NCBI GenBank assembly: GCA_942486035.1
Contig: CALNXK010000026.1
Location: 178,501 to 242,500 of the forward strand
Source: Porites lobata
Lineage: Eukaryota; Cnidaria; Anthozoa; Scleractinia; Poritidae
Direction: 5' to 3'
DNA length: 64,000 nucleotides
The translations under genes and the position numbers were made by a program. This document shows, one piece after another, positions 56,201-64,000 of the stretch. Under the pieces are notes generated by a model, which had not been told where the DNA came from, did not search any database, and worked only from the letters and a program-made list of their open reading frames with translations. Position 1 is the stretch's first letter. Every line of letters begins with the position of its first letter.

Positions 56201-58283
56201 AGGTCGTATTGAGGTGTCAATTTGAAAACTGATAGCTCTGTTGTCAACTATGTATTTCCTTTTTTGATCCAGGGCACTATATCTCAGATGTATATGATTG
56301 CAAAACTAAGCATTGGACTAGTTATGATGATTCTACTGCCACAAAGGTAAGGGTACGGAACGCACCAATCACATTCAGAGTCTTCAAAACCAATAGCATC
56401 TTGGCCTTACTGACCGATGGCCAAAAAGTCCACAGGTAACCCAAGCTCATAACAAATATTCCATTTTGTGAGCAGAATGTGCATTAAATTACGCTTTGAA
56501 GCGTACCGGTAACATTTTCTCGTAGTTATTTGTTTGCTGAATGTGTTTTAGTCCTCTTTGTCTCGTTGAAATGCCGAAAGCCCGTGAGCAACACTGACCC
56601 TACTTAGCTAGCAATTATTCATACGGCAAAAACAGTAGGAATTGAGCTTGGGCTACCTGTGTAACATCGCGACCTAATTGACCAATCAGGTCAATAACCA
56701 GAGTTTAATACCATCAACTGACGTGATACAACTCACTTTGACTCTTAAGGATGACTACCACACAGGTTGTGGAAACATCAGTCTATGCGGGACTACACTC
56801 GCCCAGACGATGATATTCCAGTTTGGGGGGGGGTCCGGAGGCTCGGACCTCCCCCCCCCCCCTACCTGGCGCTAGTTTGAGACTGAAATTCTTGCATCGA
56901 CAGAATCGTATATCACTTTTGAACTGGCTGATTTTTTTTTTAATGAAACGTGCGTTGCATTTTGCCACTAAACTAAATTCCAAGGATAATCAAACATTTA
57001 ATTGCTTTTGGGTACCCTCCTATGATCTGTTTGCCTCTGCTCGTAACGCAGTACATGGCAGGGGGCCAAGGAATTATAACGTGCAACCGCGACTGGTGGG
57101 AGGGGATGTGGGGTGAAGTAATTTGCCACAAAAAGTTCAACAGCCCTTTCCGAACCAAAGTTTGCCCCCCACTCCCCCAATCAAAACTTCCCGTGGATCC
57201 GCCCCTGCAAAATCATCTGTAGAGCCCTTCTACTAAATGTTTCGAATGTTGTTGCACCTGTCAATGTGTTTTCATGTCTACAGGTTGCGGAGCATGGTGT
57301 TCGTTACAAAAGGCAGCAAAGTGGCTACATCTTTTTTTATTTGTACAAGTAAGTAGACTTGCTTGTCATCCAAGTCTCGTAAACCCTCGGTTACTTCTCG
57401 TGTCTGAGCCTGGTTCCATGGTTCTCTTTTAATTGACCTTTTTACCGATACGGCGGCGTCGTTAAGTTATATTTAAGGAGTATTATAGGATACCCGGGGG
57501 GTGGGGGGGCATGAACACATTACATTTCTTAAAGTTATAAATGAGATTGTAATCTGAAAAAAGATCGTTGTGCCGTGTTAGGATGTAATAATGATCGCCT
57601 TTTTCCCGAGAAATATACAGGGAAAGACCATATTTGTAATACTAAACGAGTACAACGGATCCTGCTCATGCCCCACGGGGCATCCCGTAATACTCCCTTA
57701 ATCGAATTAATTCAATATGGCCGCCGTATCGGTAAAAAGGTCTATTGCGCACTTCTTGAGTACCTAAAGGTGTATCCCATTCGTTCTCACCCTCAGCTCC
57801 TATCCTGTCTCTTGGCTGCTCTTAAAGTGAGGATTTTTTTTTATATCACTATTCTTATGTGATCTTACAATGGGGTATAGAAAGGTATTATCGAGATTTG
57901 ACCGAAATACAGTGCGCAATTCGGGCAGACGACAAATTTTTTGACGGGATGTGGAATTTTGTAAACTTGAAAACTGTGAAATGGTTGATCCTTGTATACC
58001 TTTGGATTAGTTGCCATGGATAACTGATGATTTTTTTTTTTTGAAGTTAAAAATCATCGTCTTTCCTAACAACGTCGTTATCATTATTACTATGTATCTC
58101 CTTTGGGAAAACAATTAGGCTCGTGTTACTTAAAGATTGTAGCATTTTAAAGTGACAAGATTTATGTTGTTTAGGATTTTGCCGAATGGTTCAATTAATG
58201 CCATGTTTGTTTGTTTTTTTTTTTTTTCCAGACAATGTGTAGATGCCATAGAAAATTCAGCTTCAGTCAAGGAGAAAAAATGA
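26296..58283 (+). CDS. USP37: USP37-type ubiquitin carboxyl-terminal hydrolase with duplicated exon module
   Basis: Twenty-seven exons join in frame to 1217 residues (human USP37: 979). Exons: 26296-26463, 29009-29186, 29678-29727, 30343-30452, 31781-31896, 32777-32826, 33886-33995, 35311-35426, 35954-36044, 37231-37344, 38196-38324, 39453-39579, 40469-40573, 41125-41195, 42004-42066, 42907-42970, 43651-43730, 47709-47809, 48246-48309, 49230-49367, 50327-51509, 53345-53402, 54196-54293, 55603-55681, 56273-56346, 57284-57348, 58232-58283. Residues 1-115 form the PH-like N-terminus. The C19 protease starts at GFSNLGNTCYMNA (nucleophile Cys376) and continues with DAHEFL, CKQCGE and CSKCEA zinc pairs, and LVLHLKRYE. 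It resumes at GHYISDVYD (His1156) and SYDDS (Asp1173 likely). Between the halves, exons 21-22 encode four UIM-like helices. Known role: removing ubiquitin chains, opposing APC/C-CDH1 in the cell cycle and at replication forks. Exons 6-8 duplicate exons 3-5. Confidence 0.93.
26573..26734. repeat. ACAGT-type MITE in USP37-like intron 1
   Basis: TACAGTAAAACCTTCTTA at the left and GAGATTCGACTGTA at the right form imperfect inverted ends. CACCAAAGGGATGGAGCCAA inside parallels the element at 53647-53811. It starts 110 bp after exon 1. Confidence 0.65.
27190..27300. repeat. MITE copy related to 19861-19971, in USP37-like intron 1
   Basis: TGGGAAACTACCCACCTACC is matched inverted by GGTATGTGGGCATTTTCTCA around the same ACTTACTTTTCACTTAGGG centre. 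A truncated partial copy precedes it at 27150-27189. Confidence 0.8.
28488..28885. mobile_element. CAGGGGCACCCAACG MITE with TACAGT duplication, in USP37-like intron 1
   Basis: CAGGGGCACCCAACG at the left and CGTTGGGTGCCCCTG at the right are perfectly inverted and flanked by a TACAGT direct repeat (28482-28487 and 28886-28891). The interior is AT-rich and without coding. A diverged relative is at 49770-50259. Confidence 0.85.
29373..29545 (+). repeat. Interspersed repeat, copy A (CTTTGACTCTGAAGATGAC family)
   Basis: TTAATACCATTAACTGATAT, CTTTGACTCTGAAGATGACC, CGCACAGGTTGTTGAAA and TTCAGGACTACGCTCACCCG recur at 29997-30195 and 56690-56822. The fixed 5'-3' order suggests a retroelement 3' end, but the family is not certain. 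Confidence 0.75.
29600..32277 (+). repeat. USP37-like intragenic duplication, copy 1 (exons 3-5)
   Basis: This segment and 32712-35838 align from an ACAAGCATTTAAATATTAAA start to a GGCTGTACATACATTG end, through introns and exons. Exons 29678-29727, 30343-30452 and 31781-31896 total 276 bp, phase 1 at both outer borders. The left part of intron 4 differs from copy 2: bases 29963-30195 hold an interspersed repeat where copy 2 has other sequence (about 33069-33737). Confidence 0.92.
29963..30195 (+). repeat. Interspersed repeat, copy B, within duplication copy 1
   Basis: Best-preserved copy. It is preceded by a CTGGTAACTGTTGGCAACAG / TTACCAG palindrome and ends in TTTCACAATAAAATAAATA. It is absent from the paralogous position in copy 2, so it entered after the duplication or was removed from copy 2. 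Confidence 0.75.
33402..33808. mobile_element. hAT-like MITE within duplication copy 2
   Basis: The left end AGGAGCGGATCC and the right end GGATCCGCCCA are inverted. The flanks CTTGAAGC (33394-33401) and CATGAAGC (33807-33814) match in 7 of 8 bases, the target size of hAT elements. Copy 1 keeps only the right end (about 30209-30266). Confidence 0.65.
35444..35470. repeat. ATA/TAA microsatellite
   Basis: Uninterrupted AAT triplets of about 27 bp, 18 bp after exon 8. Copy 1 of the duplication has no such tract at the same point, so it expanded after duplication. Confidence 0.85.
36430..37140. repeat. GC-rich minisatellite with 107-bp higher-order period, USP37-like intron 9
   Basis: The basic unit is about 20-25 bp (GGGAGCCTGGGTGGGGCAGT variants). 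At 36591-36860 a higher-order block recurs: GCCCTGGGTG starts at 36591, 36698 and 36805, exactly 107 bp apart. Flanking units are more diverged. The tract lacks stop codons over hundreds of bases in several frames, so long open frames on both strands here are products of the repeat, not genes. Confidence 0.92.
38393..38714. repeat. MITE with ACAGGGTTCG ends, USP37-like intron 11
   Basis: ACAGGGTTCG at the left and CGAACCCTGT at the right are inverted. Repeated CCTTGAAAGTCCTTGAA-type segments lie near both ends. Confidence 0.7.
38860..38925. repeat. Fragment of the 19861-19971 MITE family
   Basis: CACCTACCCCTCCCCTAAGT, CAACATAAACACTTACTTCT and CACTTATGATCACCC match the left half of that family. 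The right half is missing. Confidence 0.65.
39641..39800. repeat. Palindromic MITE, USP37-like intron 12
   Basis: AGGTCAAAATTAAATTCAGG faces CCTGAATTTTGACCT, with TTAAAATTTTTCAACCTA / TAGGTTAAAAAATTTTAA pairing inside. A related sequence occurs at 30770-30900 and, duplicated, at 34315-34445. Confidence 0.75.
42313..42355. repeat. GGGTA-type microsatellite
   Basis: Degenerate GGGTAGGGTA units in USP37-like intron 15. The complementary CCCTACCCTA-type tract at about 47130-47300 lies in intron 17. Confidence 0.75.
44043..46502. mobile_element. 2.46 kb DNA transposon in USP37-like intron 17
   Basis: The terminal inverted repeats are about 36 bp, with TGTGACCCTATTTGGGAAAA at the left matched by the right end with about three mismatches, sharing a GGGGGATTAAGGTGAA tail. 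Next to both ends are clusters of GTTTAAAC / ACGTTTAAACG motifs, probably binding sites. Open frames inside reach 140 codons (45160-45582 on the minus strand; 44554-44838 on the plus strand) but none matches a transposase I recognise. The target-site duplication is unclear. Confidence 0.8.
46989..47058. repeat. Short perfect-ended inverted repeat
   Basis: GAGAGCTTTAGATTT at the left and AAATCTAAAGCTCTC at the right are exact inversions about 40 bp apart, in USP37-like intron 17. Confidence 0.7.
47351..47618. repeat. MITE-like element (AAGGCCTGGTTCAGACGC ends)
   Basis: TAGGCTCAGTTTAGATGTC at the left resembles the inversion of GGCGTCTGAACCAGGCCTT at the right. The interior repeats TTTGGCAC and GTCAAACTTA segments. 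It ends about 90 bp before exon 18. Confidence 0.6.
48640..48905 (-). repeat. tRNA-derived SINE of a second family (minus orientation)
   Basis: On the minus strand an A-box-like GTTGGTAGAGCGCAGCTGC is followed by GAGTCAAACCC (B-box) and a tail with CTGAACTTTTCAGGCTTC and CACAATTGCGAGGATCACTC. It differs from the family at 18300 and 24661. It lies in USP37-like intron 19. Confidence 0.7.
49770..50259. repeat. Diverged CAGGGGCACCCAA MITE, USP37-like intron 20
   Basis: CAGGGGCACCCAATGACGG at the left and GTACCCCTG at the right are the ends. Same family as 28488-28885. It ends 67 bp before exon 21. Confidence 0.65.
51561..51713. repeat. CAGTGCCTGGT MITE just downstream of exon 21
   Basis: CAGTGCCTGGTAATG at the left and ATTCACCAGGCACTG at the right are inverted; 153 bp long. 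It starts 51 bp after the exon 21 donor. Confidence 0.8.
52081..52483. repeat. MITE with CCGGGGGG/GTACTC ends, USP37-like intron 21
   Basis: CCCGGGG... GGGGGTACTCCCCTATA at the left faces TATAGGAGAGTACCGCCCCC...CCCGG at the right. The interior contains several CCCTAAAAGGTAC-type repeats. The G-run may be hard to sequence accurately. Confidence 0.8.
52525..53250. repeat. Compound foldback region with strong inner hairpin
   Basis: The outer segments at 52590-52635 and 53059-53105 are inverted (ATCACAGGCAGCCCAA / TTGGGCTGCCTGTGAT). Inside, 52646-52780 is an almost perfect palindrome with arms of about 55 bp: TGTGTCCTACGGCCGG pairs with CCGGCCGTAGGACACA, and a TTTCCATCGAGTACT core pairs with AGTACTCGATGGAAA. 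Probably one element inserted in another. Confidence 0.75.
53647..53811. repeat. ACAGTCAAACCTC-type MITE, USP37-like intron 22
   Basis: TACAGTCAAACCTCT at the left and AGAGGTTAGACTGTA at the right are inverted. Inside are the repeated words GGTGTCCGTA and ACCAAAGGGACAGAACCAAG. It is flanked by TA, as expected of TA-targeting elements. Confidence 0.8.
54434..54839. repeat. MITE with ATACCGT ends, USP37-like intron 23
   Basis: ATACCGTGTGGCACGAAATT at the left and ATTTTCGTATCATACGGTAT at the right are imperfect inversions. The interior is dominated by the reiterated word TTTTTGCGG / TTTTTGCGA. Confidence 0.75.
55725..56118. repeat. Tandem satellite, about 106-107 bp period, USP37-like intron 24
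   Basis: GCTCAGTARCTTTCATT starts at 55827, 55934 and 56040, spacing 107 and 106 bp. Units share AGGATTTCATCCACAGACTC and AAACAGTACCACAGGAAAGT. There are about 3.7 units, the first diverged. Satellite-like unit within a gene. Confidence 0.9.
56690..56822 (+). repeat. Interspersed repeat, copy C (CTTTGACTCTGAAGATGAC family)
   Basis: TTTAATACCATCAACTGACG, CAACTCACTTTGACTCTTAA and CACAGGTTGTGGAAACATCA match copies at 29373 and 29963. The middle is shortened relative to copy B. Confidence 0.75.
57435..57742. mobile_element. Element with perfect 23-bp TIR and a THAP-like coding remnant
   Basis: The left end GACCTTTTTACCGATACGGC (plus GGC) is exactly inverted at the right end. Inside, at about 57569, a + strand frame reads CAVLGCNNDRLFPEKY, which resembles the first C-x4-C part of a THAP zinc finger. 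THAP fingers occur in P-element-type transposases. The remainder of a transposase is missing. It lies in USP37-like intron 26. Confidence 0.6.
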
Positions 58284-60940
58284 AGAAGAGATGAGTTTAT
58301 TTTTGTAAAGAGACTTTATGAACGATGTCACGTTCATCAAGATTGTTGAAAATTCCCGGACACACTTCTGTCTTTTCTGCTCAAGACCTTCAAACGTTGT
58401 TAAAAGTGTAGCGTGATGTTTTTGAGTCACGTTTCATCAAAGTGTATATTTCGATTCCTTATAGTAGTTGTTATTAATTATCACCAGGAGTATTTTTATA
58501 TGAGATGGACAATTGGTTATTTAATTACTGGTATAAGGAAAAATCAAATTGAATGCCTTCTGTAACAGACATCACCAATTACTGTGAAACTTTATAGAAA
58601 CCATTCCTTGCAATTTTTGTTCTTTGTCACTTGACGTCTGCGAAAAGGCTTTCCCATCGTCCCTAGCGCGCCTTTTTCCCTCTCCCCAGTTGCACAACAG
58701 AAGGTGGTTGGAAGAGAGGCAGACTCGTACCCATTCCTCTCTCATTTACTATTCTCTATTGGTGATGACATCTGGGAAGATGCCAATAAAATTCGCCGTT
58801 TTCTTTCTTCCTTCTCATATGCAACCTTCACTCAATAAACACTTCCCATCAATCAGAGCGCGAACAAGAGAAGAGACTGGGTACAATTCAAGGAGAGATG
58901 GGGAGAGTCCTGTTAGTTTCGTGTCATTTCAAGATAATTTTTACACAAAAGAGATTCGTAGCCAACAGGTGCTAGAACGCCGTTTTGTATACTTACCTTG
59001 CTTGAAATATTATTCAAGCTAAATGTAAATAGCAGTCATTCAAAAGAAGACCAGATTGAAAAGAAATTATAGGGTTTGAAATTGTACCCGTATAATTAAA
59101 TAGATTATTCAAATATAATATTGTTATAATCTTGTGTGATCAATATTTGCATTCAAACCGATTTAGTTTACTTTAATCCTCTTGTAGTATATTTACCGTC
59201 CCTTATTTTTTCGTGAGATCGTCCAGCTCGAGCAGTTAATGTAATGGGCAGCCATTTTGTTTTCAAGAGTATAAGTGCATATGAAACCAAGATGGCCGCC
59301 CTTTTATGGTCGACGGAATATCGCTGCGTGCATAACATCGCAGGTAAATTACGCTACAATTTTTCCCCTTATTCACTGAAAATCGTTCTTCGTTTATGAC
59401 TGGCTCAATCCCGTGGCTTATTCTTCATAACCAGCTAGCATTGACCAAGTTTGGAAGACGTTTTCCGGTTTGAGATATCCGATAAAATGACGTCAATAGT
59501 GAGGGCAAGGGAGGTTTCCTCCCCTTTTTTCCTCTCTAGTCTCCCCACGTTTTTTTTTTTTATCTCCGACAATTTTTCGCCCGCGCTCTACTATGTGAAC
59601 GTTGAAGAAGCCAGTATCAAATTCAAATCCGCATTCCTGCAAGCAGAATGAACTGTGAATTTGTGACTTTTTACTGACTGCATTTTCTCAGTATTAGGCG
59701 TCATTAAAAAATCTTTGAAGGGCTAAAACTGCTTTGAGAACAGATATGTCAAATTCAATTAAACTAAGCCGGCAGAAATTTCATGACTACCTCGCGCTTG
59801 AACTCACTGCTTATTACGCCTTCGGGAATGCAGAATGAGATAGAAGCCGGAAATCTACAAGTACTAACGAATGCAACTTTCGAATAATATAAAATTTATG
59901 GAATCTTGGGTTACGCCTGTACCTGGCTTGACTGTAAAAGAGTTTTGTTGCATACAGGGTCGGGAAATCGGGCATTCCCGCTCTTTTTTCTCGAGAATCC
60001 CGCATCCCAAGTGTTGTAGCTATCCCGCATTTCGTTTTCTTTCCCAACCACGCATCCGTGTTCAAATTTGGCGATTCCCACTTCCCAGACAGTAGTTCAA
60101 GCTCGTATCCCGTCAACGTTTCCCGAATCCCACACCGTATTTTGGCCGTACCCCGTACCCGGAAATACATTTCCAGACTGAACAAAAAAATATATATCAA
60201 ACGAGAATCAAGGCAAGAACATTATGATTGGTAATATTTTAGGGAAAACAAGAGATAATGATTTCGATGTTAGTAGTAACAATCCCAGAAATCCGAAAAT
60301 AGTTGGGTCAAAGGGAAAATATATCGTTTATAATTTGCGTAAGAGCAAGACAGATCAATAAATGATTTTAATGATGTTTTAGAGCGCTTTCAAACTAATT
60401 CATGACAATGCAAAGGCGTGTGACATGATATGAGCAAGACTAAAAAAGTTCTCCAATATTTGCGTATGACCATTTATGAAATGAGAATTATGAATTTGCC
60501 TGAAAATGGAAAATTGCTCTATAAGTTTGTACAATAAAATATGAACAGAAAATTGTGTTAGGTGAGAATATTAGGACACGCTGTCAAAGTCATTCAGACA
60601 ATTACACCTTTTGCTGTTCATTAATAGAAAATACGCATTCATTTTCGTCAAACGGTAGAACCATCACTAAACATCAATTCTAGGGTTGTTTTTCTCGTAC
60701 GCCAAAAATAGAGAAAATAGAGAAAGTTTTGTGCCAAAATCATTTTGAACTATTACACCTTTTGCTGTTCTTTACGAGAAAATCATACGCAATCATTTGC
60801 GCCAAGATACATTCATCAGCTCGAAAAAACGAACTTTTGTGCATAAACCATATTCAATAACGATTTTTGAATGCAAAAATTGTCATTGAATCTGATTTAC
60901 GCGCAAATGTTCATTTTTTCGCGCTAATAAATTATTATAA
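58284..60940. other. Gene-free stretch downstream of the USP37-like gene
   Basis: It probably starts with the USP37-like 3' UTR; AATAAA at 58785-58790 is one candidate poly(A) signal but sits in repeat-like DNA. Bases 59950-60175 are a degenerate array of ATCCCG / TTCCCG words. Bases 60595-60660 and 60745-60815 form a diverged direct repeat around ATTACACCTTTTGCTGTTC. No gene is recognised. Confidence 0.45.
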
Positions 60941-60949
60941 ACTTTCTTC

Positions 60950-60970
60950 GCGAGGCGCTTCGCGCCTCGC
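60950..60970. repeat. Perfect small hairpin
   Basis: GCGAGGCGC-TTC-GCGCCTCGC: a 9-bp GC stem with a 3-base loop in otherwise AT-rich DNA. Function unknown; it may be the end of a repeat. Confidence 0.6.
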
Positions 60971-61009
60971 TTAGCTTGGGATTAAACAAAAGAAGCAAGG
61001 TTGATTTTA

Positions 61010-61680
61010 CAGTCGGGAACATATATGTATTTTACCAATATTTCGGAAGGTACGGCCTTCCTTTTTTCAGGATCTTACATACAATGATAAGGTTAAGCTA
61101 CGTTACAGTTTGAAATAAAGAATAGAGTGTAGTAATTCGATACTATACTGAATAACACGTATTTAAATAAAAAAAGTATATGAAAACAAAAACTGTTGAA
61201 GTAGTGATATGAAAGAAATTTGAAATGTAAAAATAGTATAAATAAATGATTACAAATGGCAGAAATAAGGAATGTATTACATTTCATATTTCTTATTGAC
61301 ACCTGAATGGTTCGAGAGTTTTGTCTCTAGTCTCGATGAGGTATGCGTCTCTAGCTTTTCCTACACTGTCTCTATTAAATTCTAATGGAATGAAGTTTGG
61401 TGTCTTTGGCAGAGTGATCATTACAGTAGTGAGAAAGTGTTCTGAGACTGTGGTGGGTTTGGAGATGTTAGATAATGAGTGATAGGTCTGGTTCCACCTG
61501 GAGAGTGGAATGTGTATGAAGTTTGTCCGTCAGATATATATGTATTTGCAAGTAAGACAGTTTTTTCCGCATGGGTATGAGCCCCAGGGCTGGTTGTGCT
61601 GTGGGAGAGATGGCATAAATAGCACATTCTATGGAACCAACCCAATTTTTGGTGAAAACGATCAATGATCAATGATCAAA
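61010..61680 (-). repeat. Possible retroelement remnant
   Basis: Two overlapping minus-strand frames (61421-61672 and 61468-61665) contain ECAIYAISPTAQPALG in one frame and HTHAEKTVLLANTYISDGQT in the other, suggesting one frameshifted coding region. ATATTTCGGAAGGTACGGCC at about 61049 is repeat-like. It may be a Penelope-like or LINE remnant, but I cannot confirm the family. Confidence 0.35.
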
Positions 61681-62517
61681 ACTAATCGACAAAAGATCCA
61701 CAACGATCCAAAACAAGCCAAAACAAGTTCCGCCCTCTTAGGAACGTCGGGTAAAACTGATTTTAATATCTCAGTGCTTTAGGAACGAGGATAGCCTCCC
61801 ATGCTAGTTAGTGGGGCAGGAACGCGTGACGAACCCCTAAGAACGTCGGCTTGGAAGGCTAGAGCGAACTGATGATCTGTATGGTTGGTAACAGGCGAAA
61901 TCTGGGTTTGTTTTTTTACGGCTGTCTCAGCTCACTCCCATGGGTGTTGCATGCATTTTTCTATCTGTATAACAGATAACAGAGTTCGCAAAAATAGGAA
62001 AATAGAGTAAGTGAAAAATAGTCTTCAGGACAGTCTCACTCTCTAGCTCTTTACTAATCACAAACCAGAGATCCTCCATTCCCCATTATACCCCATTATA
62101 TGGAGATTCGTATTAGATTAATCGTAGGACAAAACTATTAACATTGCGATGTCAGTGTTAGGCCGCTTTTTTTTTTTTGCGATGATGCGATGTTTGCTAT
62201 TTTTTTCCTGCGGTTTTACGGTGTGGCAGGAGGGTGTGGACAGGGTGTGTGGACAGTGCCCCATTGTCGAGTCCTTCTCCACATATGTATTACTGGTTTT
62301 ACTCAGTTGAAGTACTCGTCATTATTACAGGTTCAATTTACTATTTGTTCCATCCATAAATGGTTTGATTTCATGAACAAGACACTACAGTCAGGGGCAC
62401 AAACATTTCCTTTTTCACGTTTACGAGTACTCGAAAAACGCGCAAAGCGAGCACTTTGAAAGCTCGCGCGCGAGGCTCACGCGCCAATTAAGACTGGGTT
62501 CCAAAAATAAACCAATA

Positions 62518-62711
62518 TGGCGGCTTACTGGTCAACAAAACACGTGTGTGGAAATATTAGACCCAAAGTGACATTTTTAGACTTCAGCAACTCGGATTTG
62601 ATCTCAGTCGGTTTTTTAACGTATTCATTAACACTTGGATTTATTCATTGCATAAAAATTCACGGATGTAGGATTGCAGAAGTAGTGAAAAATCCGGCAC
62701 ATGTCCTGTGA
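62518..62711 (+). CDS. Unidentified short open frame beginning ATGGCGGC
   Basis: A 64-codon frame starts ATGGCGGC, a common cnidarian start context, and ends TGA directly before a GTAAGC donor-like site at 62712. It has one hydrophobic stretch (LISVGFLTYSLTLGFIH). I recognise no family. It could be a non-coding first exon with an upstream frame, or chance. Confidence 0.2.
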
Positions 62712-63084
62712 GGTAAGCTTATGTTTGTAGAAAGGCTTAACTTTAAGTTTAAGGGTGTTTCGCCGAAATTGTTCTTCTCATAAGCAATAAATATTTAGGT
62801 AATGGTATTAAAAGGATCAAGCCTATGTGTTAAATCATCAAGTAATTCTAGAAGAGCCCTTCCCCAAATTTTAACCGGGTCATCCTTGGTGTAAAAACCT
62901 GTGAAGTTTTTCTTTGTTTTGGAGCTATTATTTTCAAGTAGCTTTTTTGCATTTATTGTTTTTCGTCACTCGTGAGTTTCACAAGGTTTTACACCGAGTA
63001 TGAACCTTTTAAGCATCCATTTAGTCTGGTACAAATTACAGTGAAAACGTCCCATCCTTTGTTCAGTCTGTTTACGGAGGTGTC

Positions 63085-63245
63085 CTTTGAACCGGTCAGT
63101 ATAAAACACGGACTGGAGACTGCGGGTCATGGACTGTGGACTGGGTATAAAACTCTGACTTGGTAGAAAATGAGGACCAGAAACTACGGACTGAGTATAA
63201 TACATGGACTCGGTATAAAACGCAGACTACAGACTGTGTATATAA
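63085..63245. repeat. Irregular tandem repeat of GGACTG...GTATAAAAC units
   Basis: Five to six copies of a roughly 25-35 bp unit with GGACTGRGTATAAAAC spacing. The minus-strand frame through it is repetitive (YTQS, PQS), as expected from the repeat, and should not be read as a gene. Confidence 0.7.
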
Positions 63246-63626
63246 AAACAGCTTTAGAAAGATAAAACTGAGAAAAAGGGATAGCAGACTAGCATAAAAA
63301 GCCCCTTGCATCACACACAAACATTCCTTTGGCTGGTCAAGCAGTCTTTTCTCCCCAACGTCAGCATCATGTGGAGAAGGAAAGAATACTGCGCAGGCAA
63401 GGAAGGTTAGGAGGGGATGCAGCCTGAAGCAACCTGCATTCCTTTTCTTAGTGAATATATTACACTGTAAGTGCATCAGGTCCACAAAGATCCACCTTCA
63501 ATACAGCTTTATTTTGAACAAAATAAGATGTGATTTACTGCAGTAAGTTTTCTAATCTACATTATTACAGTATGAATATACATGTACTGTACATGTAAGT
63601 CAATACTTATCAATATTTTCTTTAAG

Positions 63627-64000
63627 CGATGGACTGCATTGTGTCACATAATTTTGGGAGTCTTGATGAAGAGGAATAACATGTTAACCTGAACGACAAT
63701 ATAATACAATCAAAAAACAAGACCAGCGAGAAAAGGCAACTCTGAAGACGAGGTAAGCAACTCTCCTAACCTTCTTACAGTAAGACATTGTGTACGTTAA
63801 TAATAATACCACACATGTCATACCATAACATATTTAAATGATTAAATGCTGTCTTGGATTTAATGCTGCAGATACATAATATTTTATTATAGAAGCAAAA
63901 TTATAACACTGGCCACTGGTTTCCCTGTGAAACTATGTCTGAGGAAAGACTGCATAAAATCCCTACTGATGATACATCACTACCCAGATCTTGCTTTTGC
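63627..64000 (+). CDS. Possible 5' end of a further gene, cut by the window edge
   Basis: TTTCTTTAAG/CGATGG at 63626 and GACGAG/GTAAGC at 63751 would bound a non-coding exon. TTATTATAG at 63892 precedes a stretch open to the window end, with ATG at 63934 starting MSEERLHKIPTDDTSLPRS. All three features are weak singly; together they suggest the start of another + strand gene. The family is not recognisable from 22 residues. Confidence 0.25.

Noticed and set aside
58624..59022. 132-codon plus-strand frame after the USP37-like stop
   Set aside because: It has no recognisable domain and sits in repeat-like DNA similar to 54955-55080; no independent support for coding.

Overview
The window is nuclear DNA from an animal, most likely a stony coral or a close anthozoan relative. 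This is inferred from short exons with GT-AG introns, an NB-ARC/tetratricopeptide receptor of the type greatly expanded in corals, a BTB-TLDc protein, low GC, and a very dense load of short foldback (MITE-like) elements and tRNA-derived SINEs. The species cannot be fixed without a search. All intron-exon models here come from frame continuity across GT-AG sites; no transcript data were used.

Layout, with every recognised host gene on the + strand: (1) 1-2199, the 3' part of an NB-ARC/TPR receptor whose 5' end lies outside the window; an in-frame stop cuts its repeat array and decayed repeats follow to about 2700. (2) 2880-3368 (- strand), the carboxy end of a non-LTR retrotransposon reverse transcriptase. 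(3) 3400-9300, gene-free and filled with inverted-repeat elements, including a nested foldback at 6884-7956. (4) 9304-11368, a three-exon SLC35G1-like EamA transporter. (5) 13045-19819, an eight-exon BTB-BACK-TLDc protein with a 1.2 kb foldback transposon in intron 2 that has a perfect target-site duplication. (6) 22418-23459, a two-exon, 66-residue mitochondrial protein resembling cytochrome c oxidase subunit 8. (7) 26296-58283, a 27-exon USP37-type ubiquitin protease filling half of the window. (8) 58284-64000, mostly repeats, with weak signs of the 5' end of another + strand gene at the right edge.

The most notable observation is in the USP37-like gene. Exons 3-5 and introns, about 3 kb, are tandemly duplicated as exons 6-8. 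Each module is 276 coding bases (92 codons) with phase-1 boundaries on both sides, so the frame is kept. Each copy carries a KEN tripeptide, the kind of APC/C-CDH1 degron known to regulate mammalian USP37. The copies differ by about 10% in two of the three exons, and the introns carry different later insertions, which argues against a simple assembly error.

The genes do not form an evident pathway. They are neighbouring housekeeping, immune-like and ubiquitin-related loci separated and invaded by repeats.
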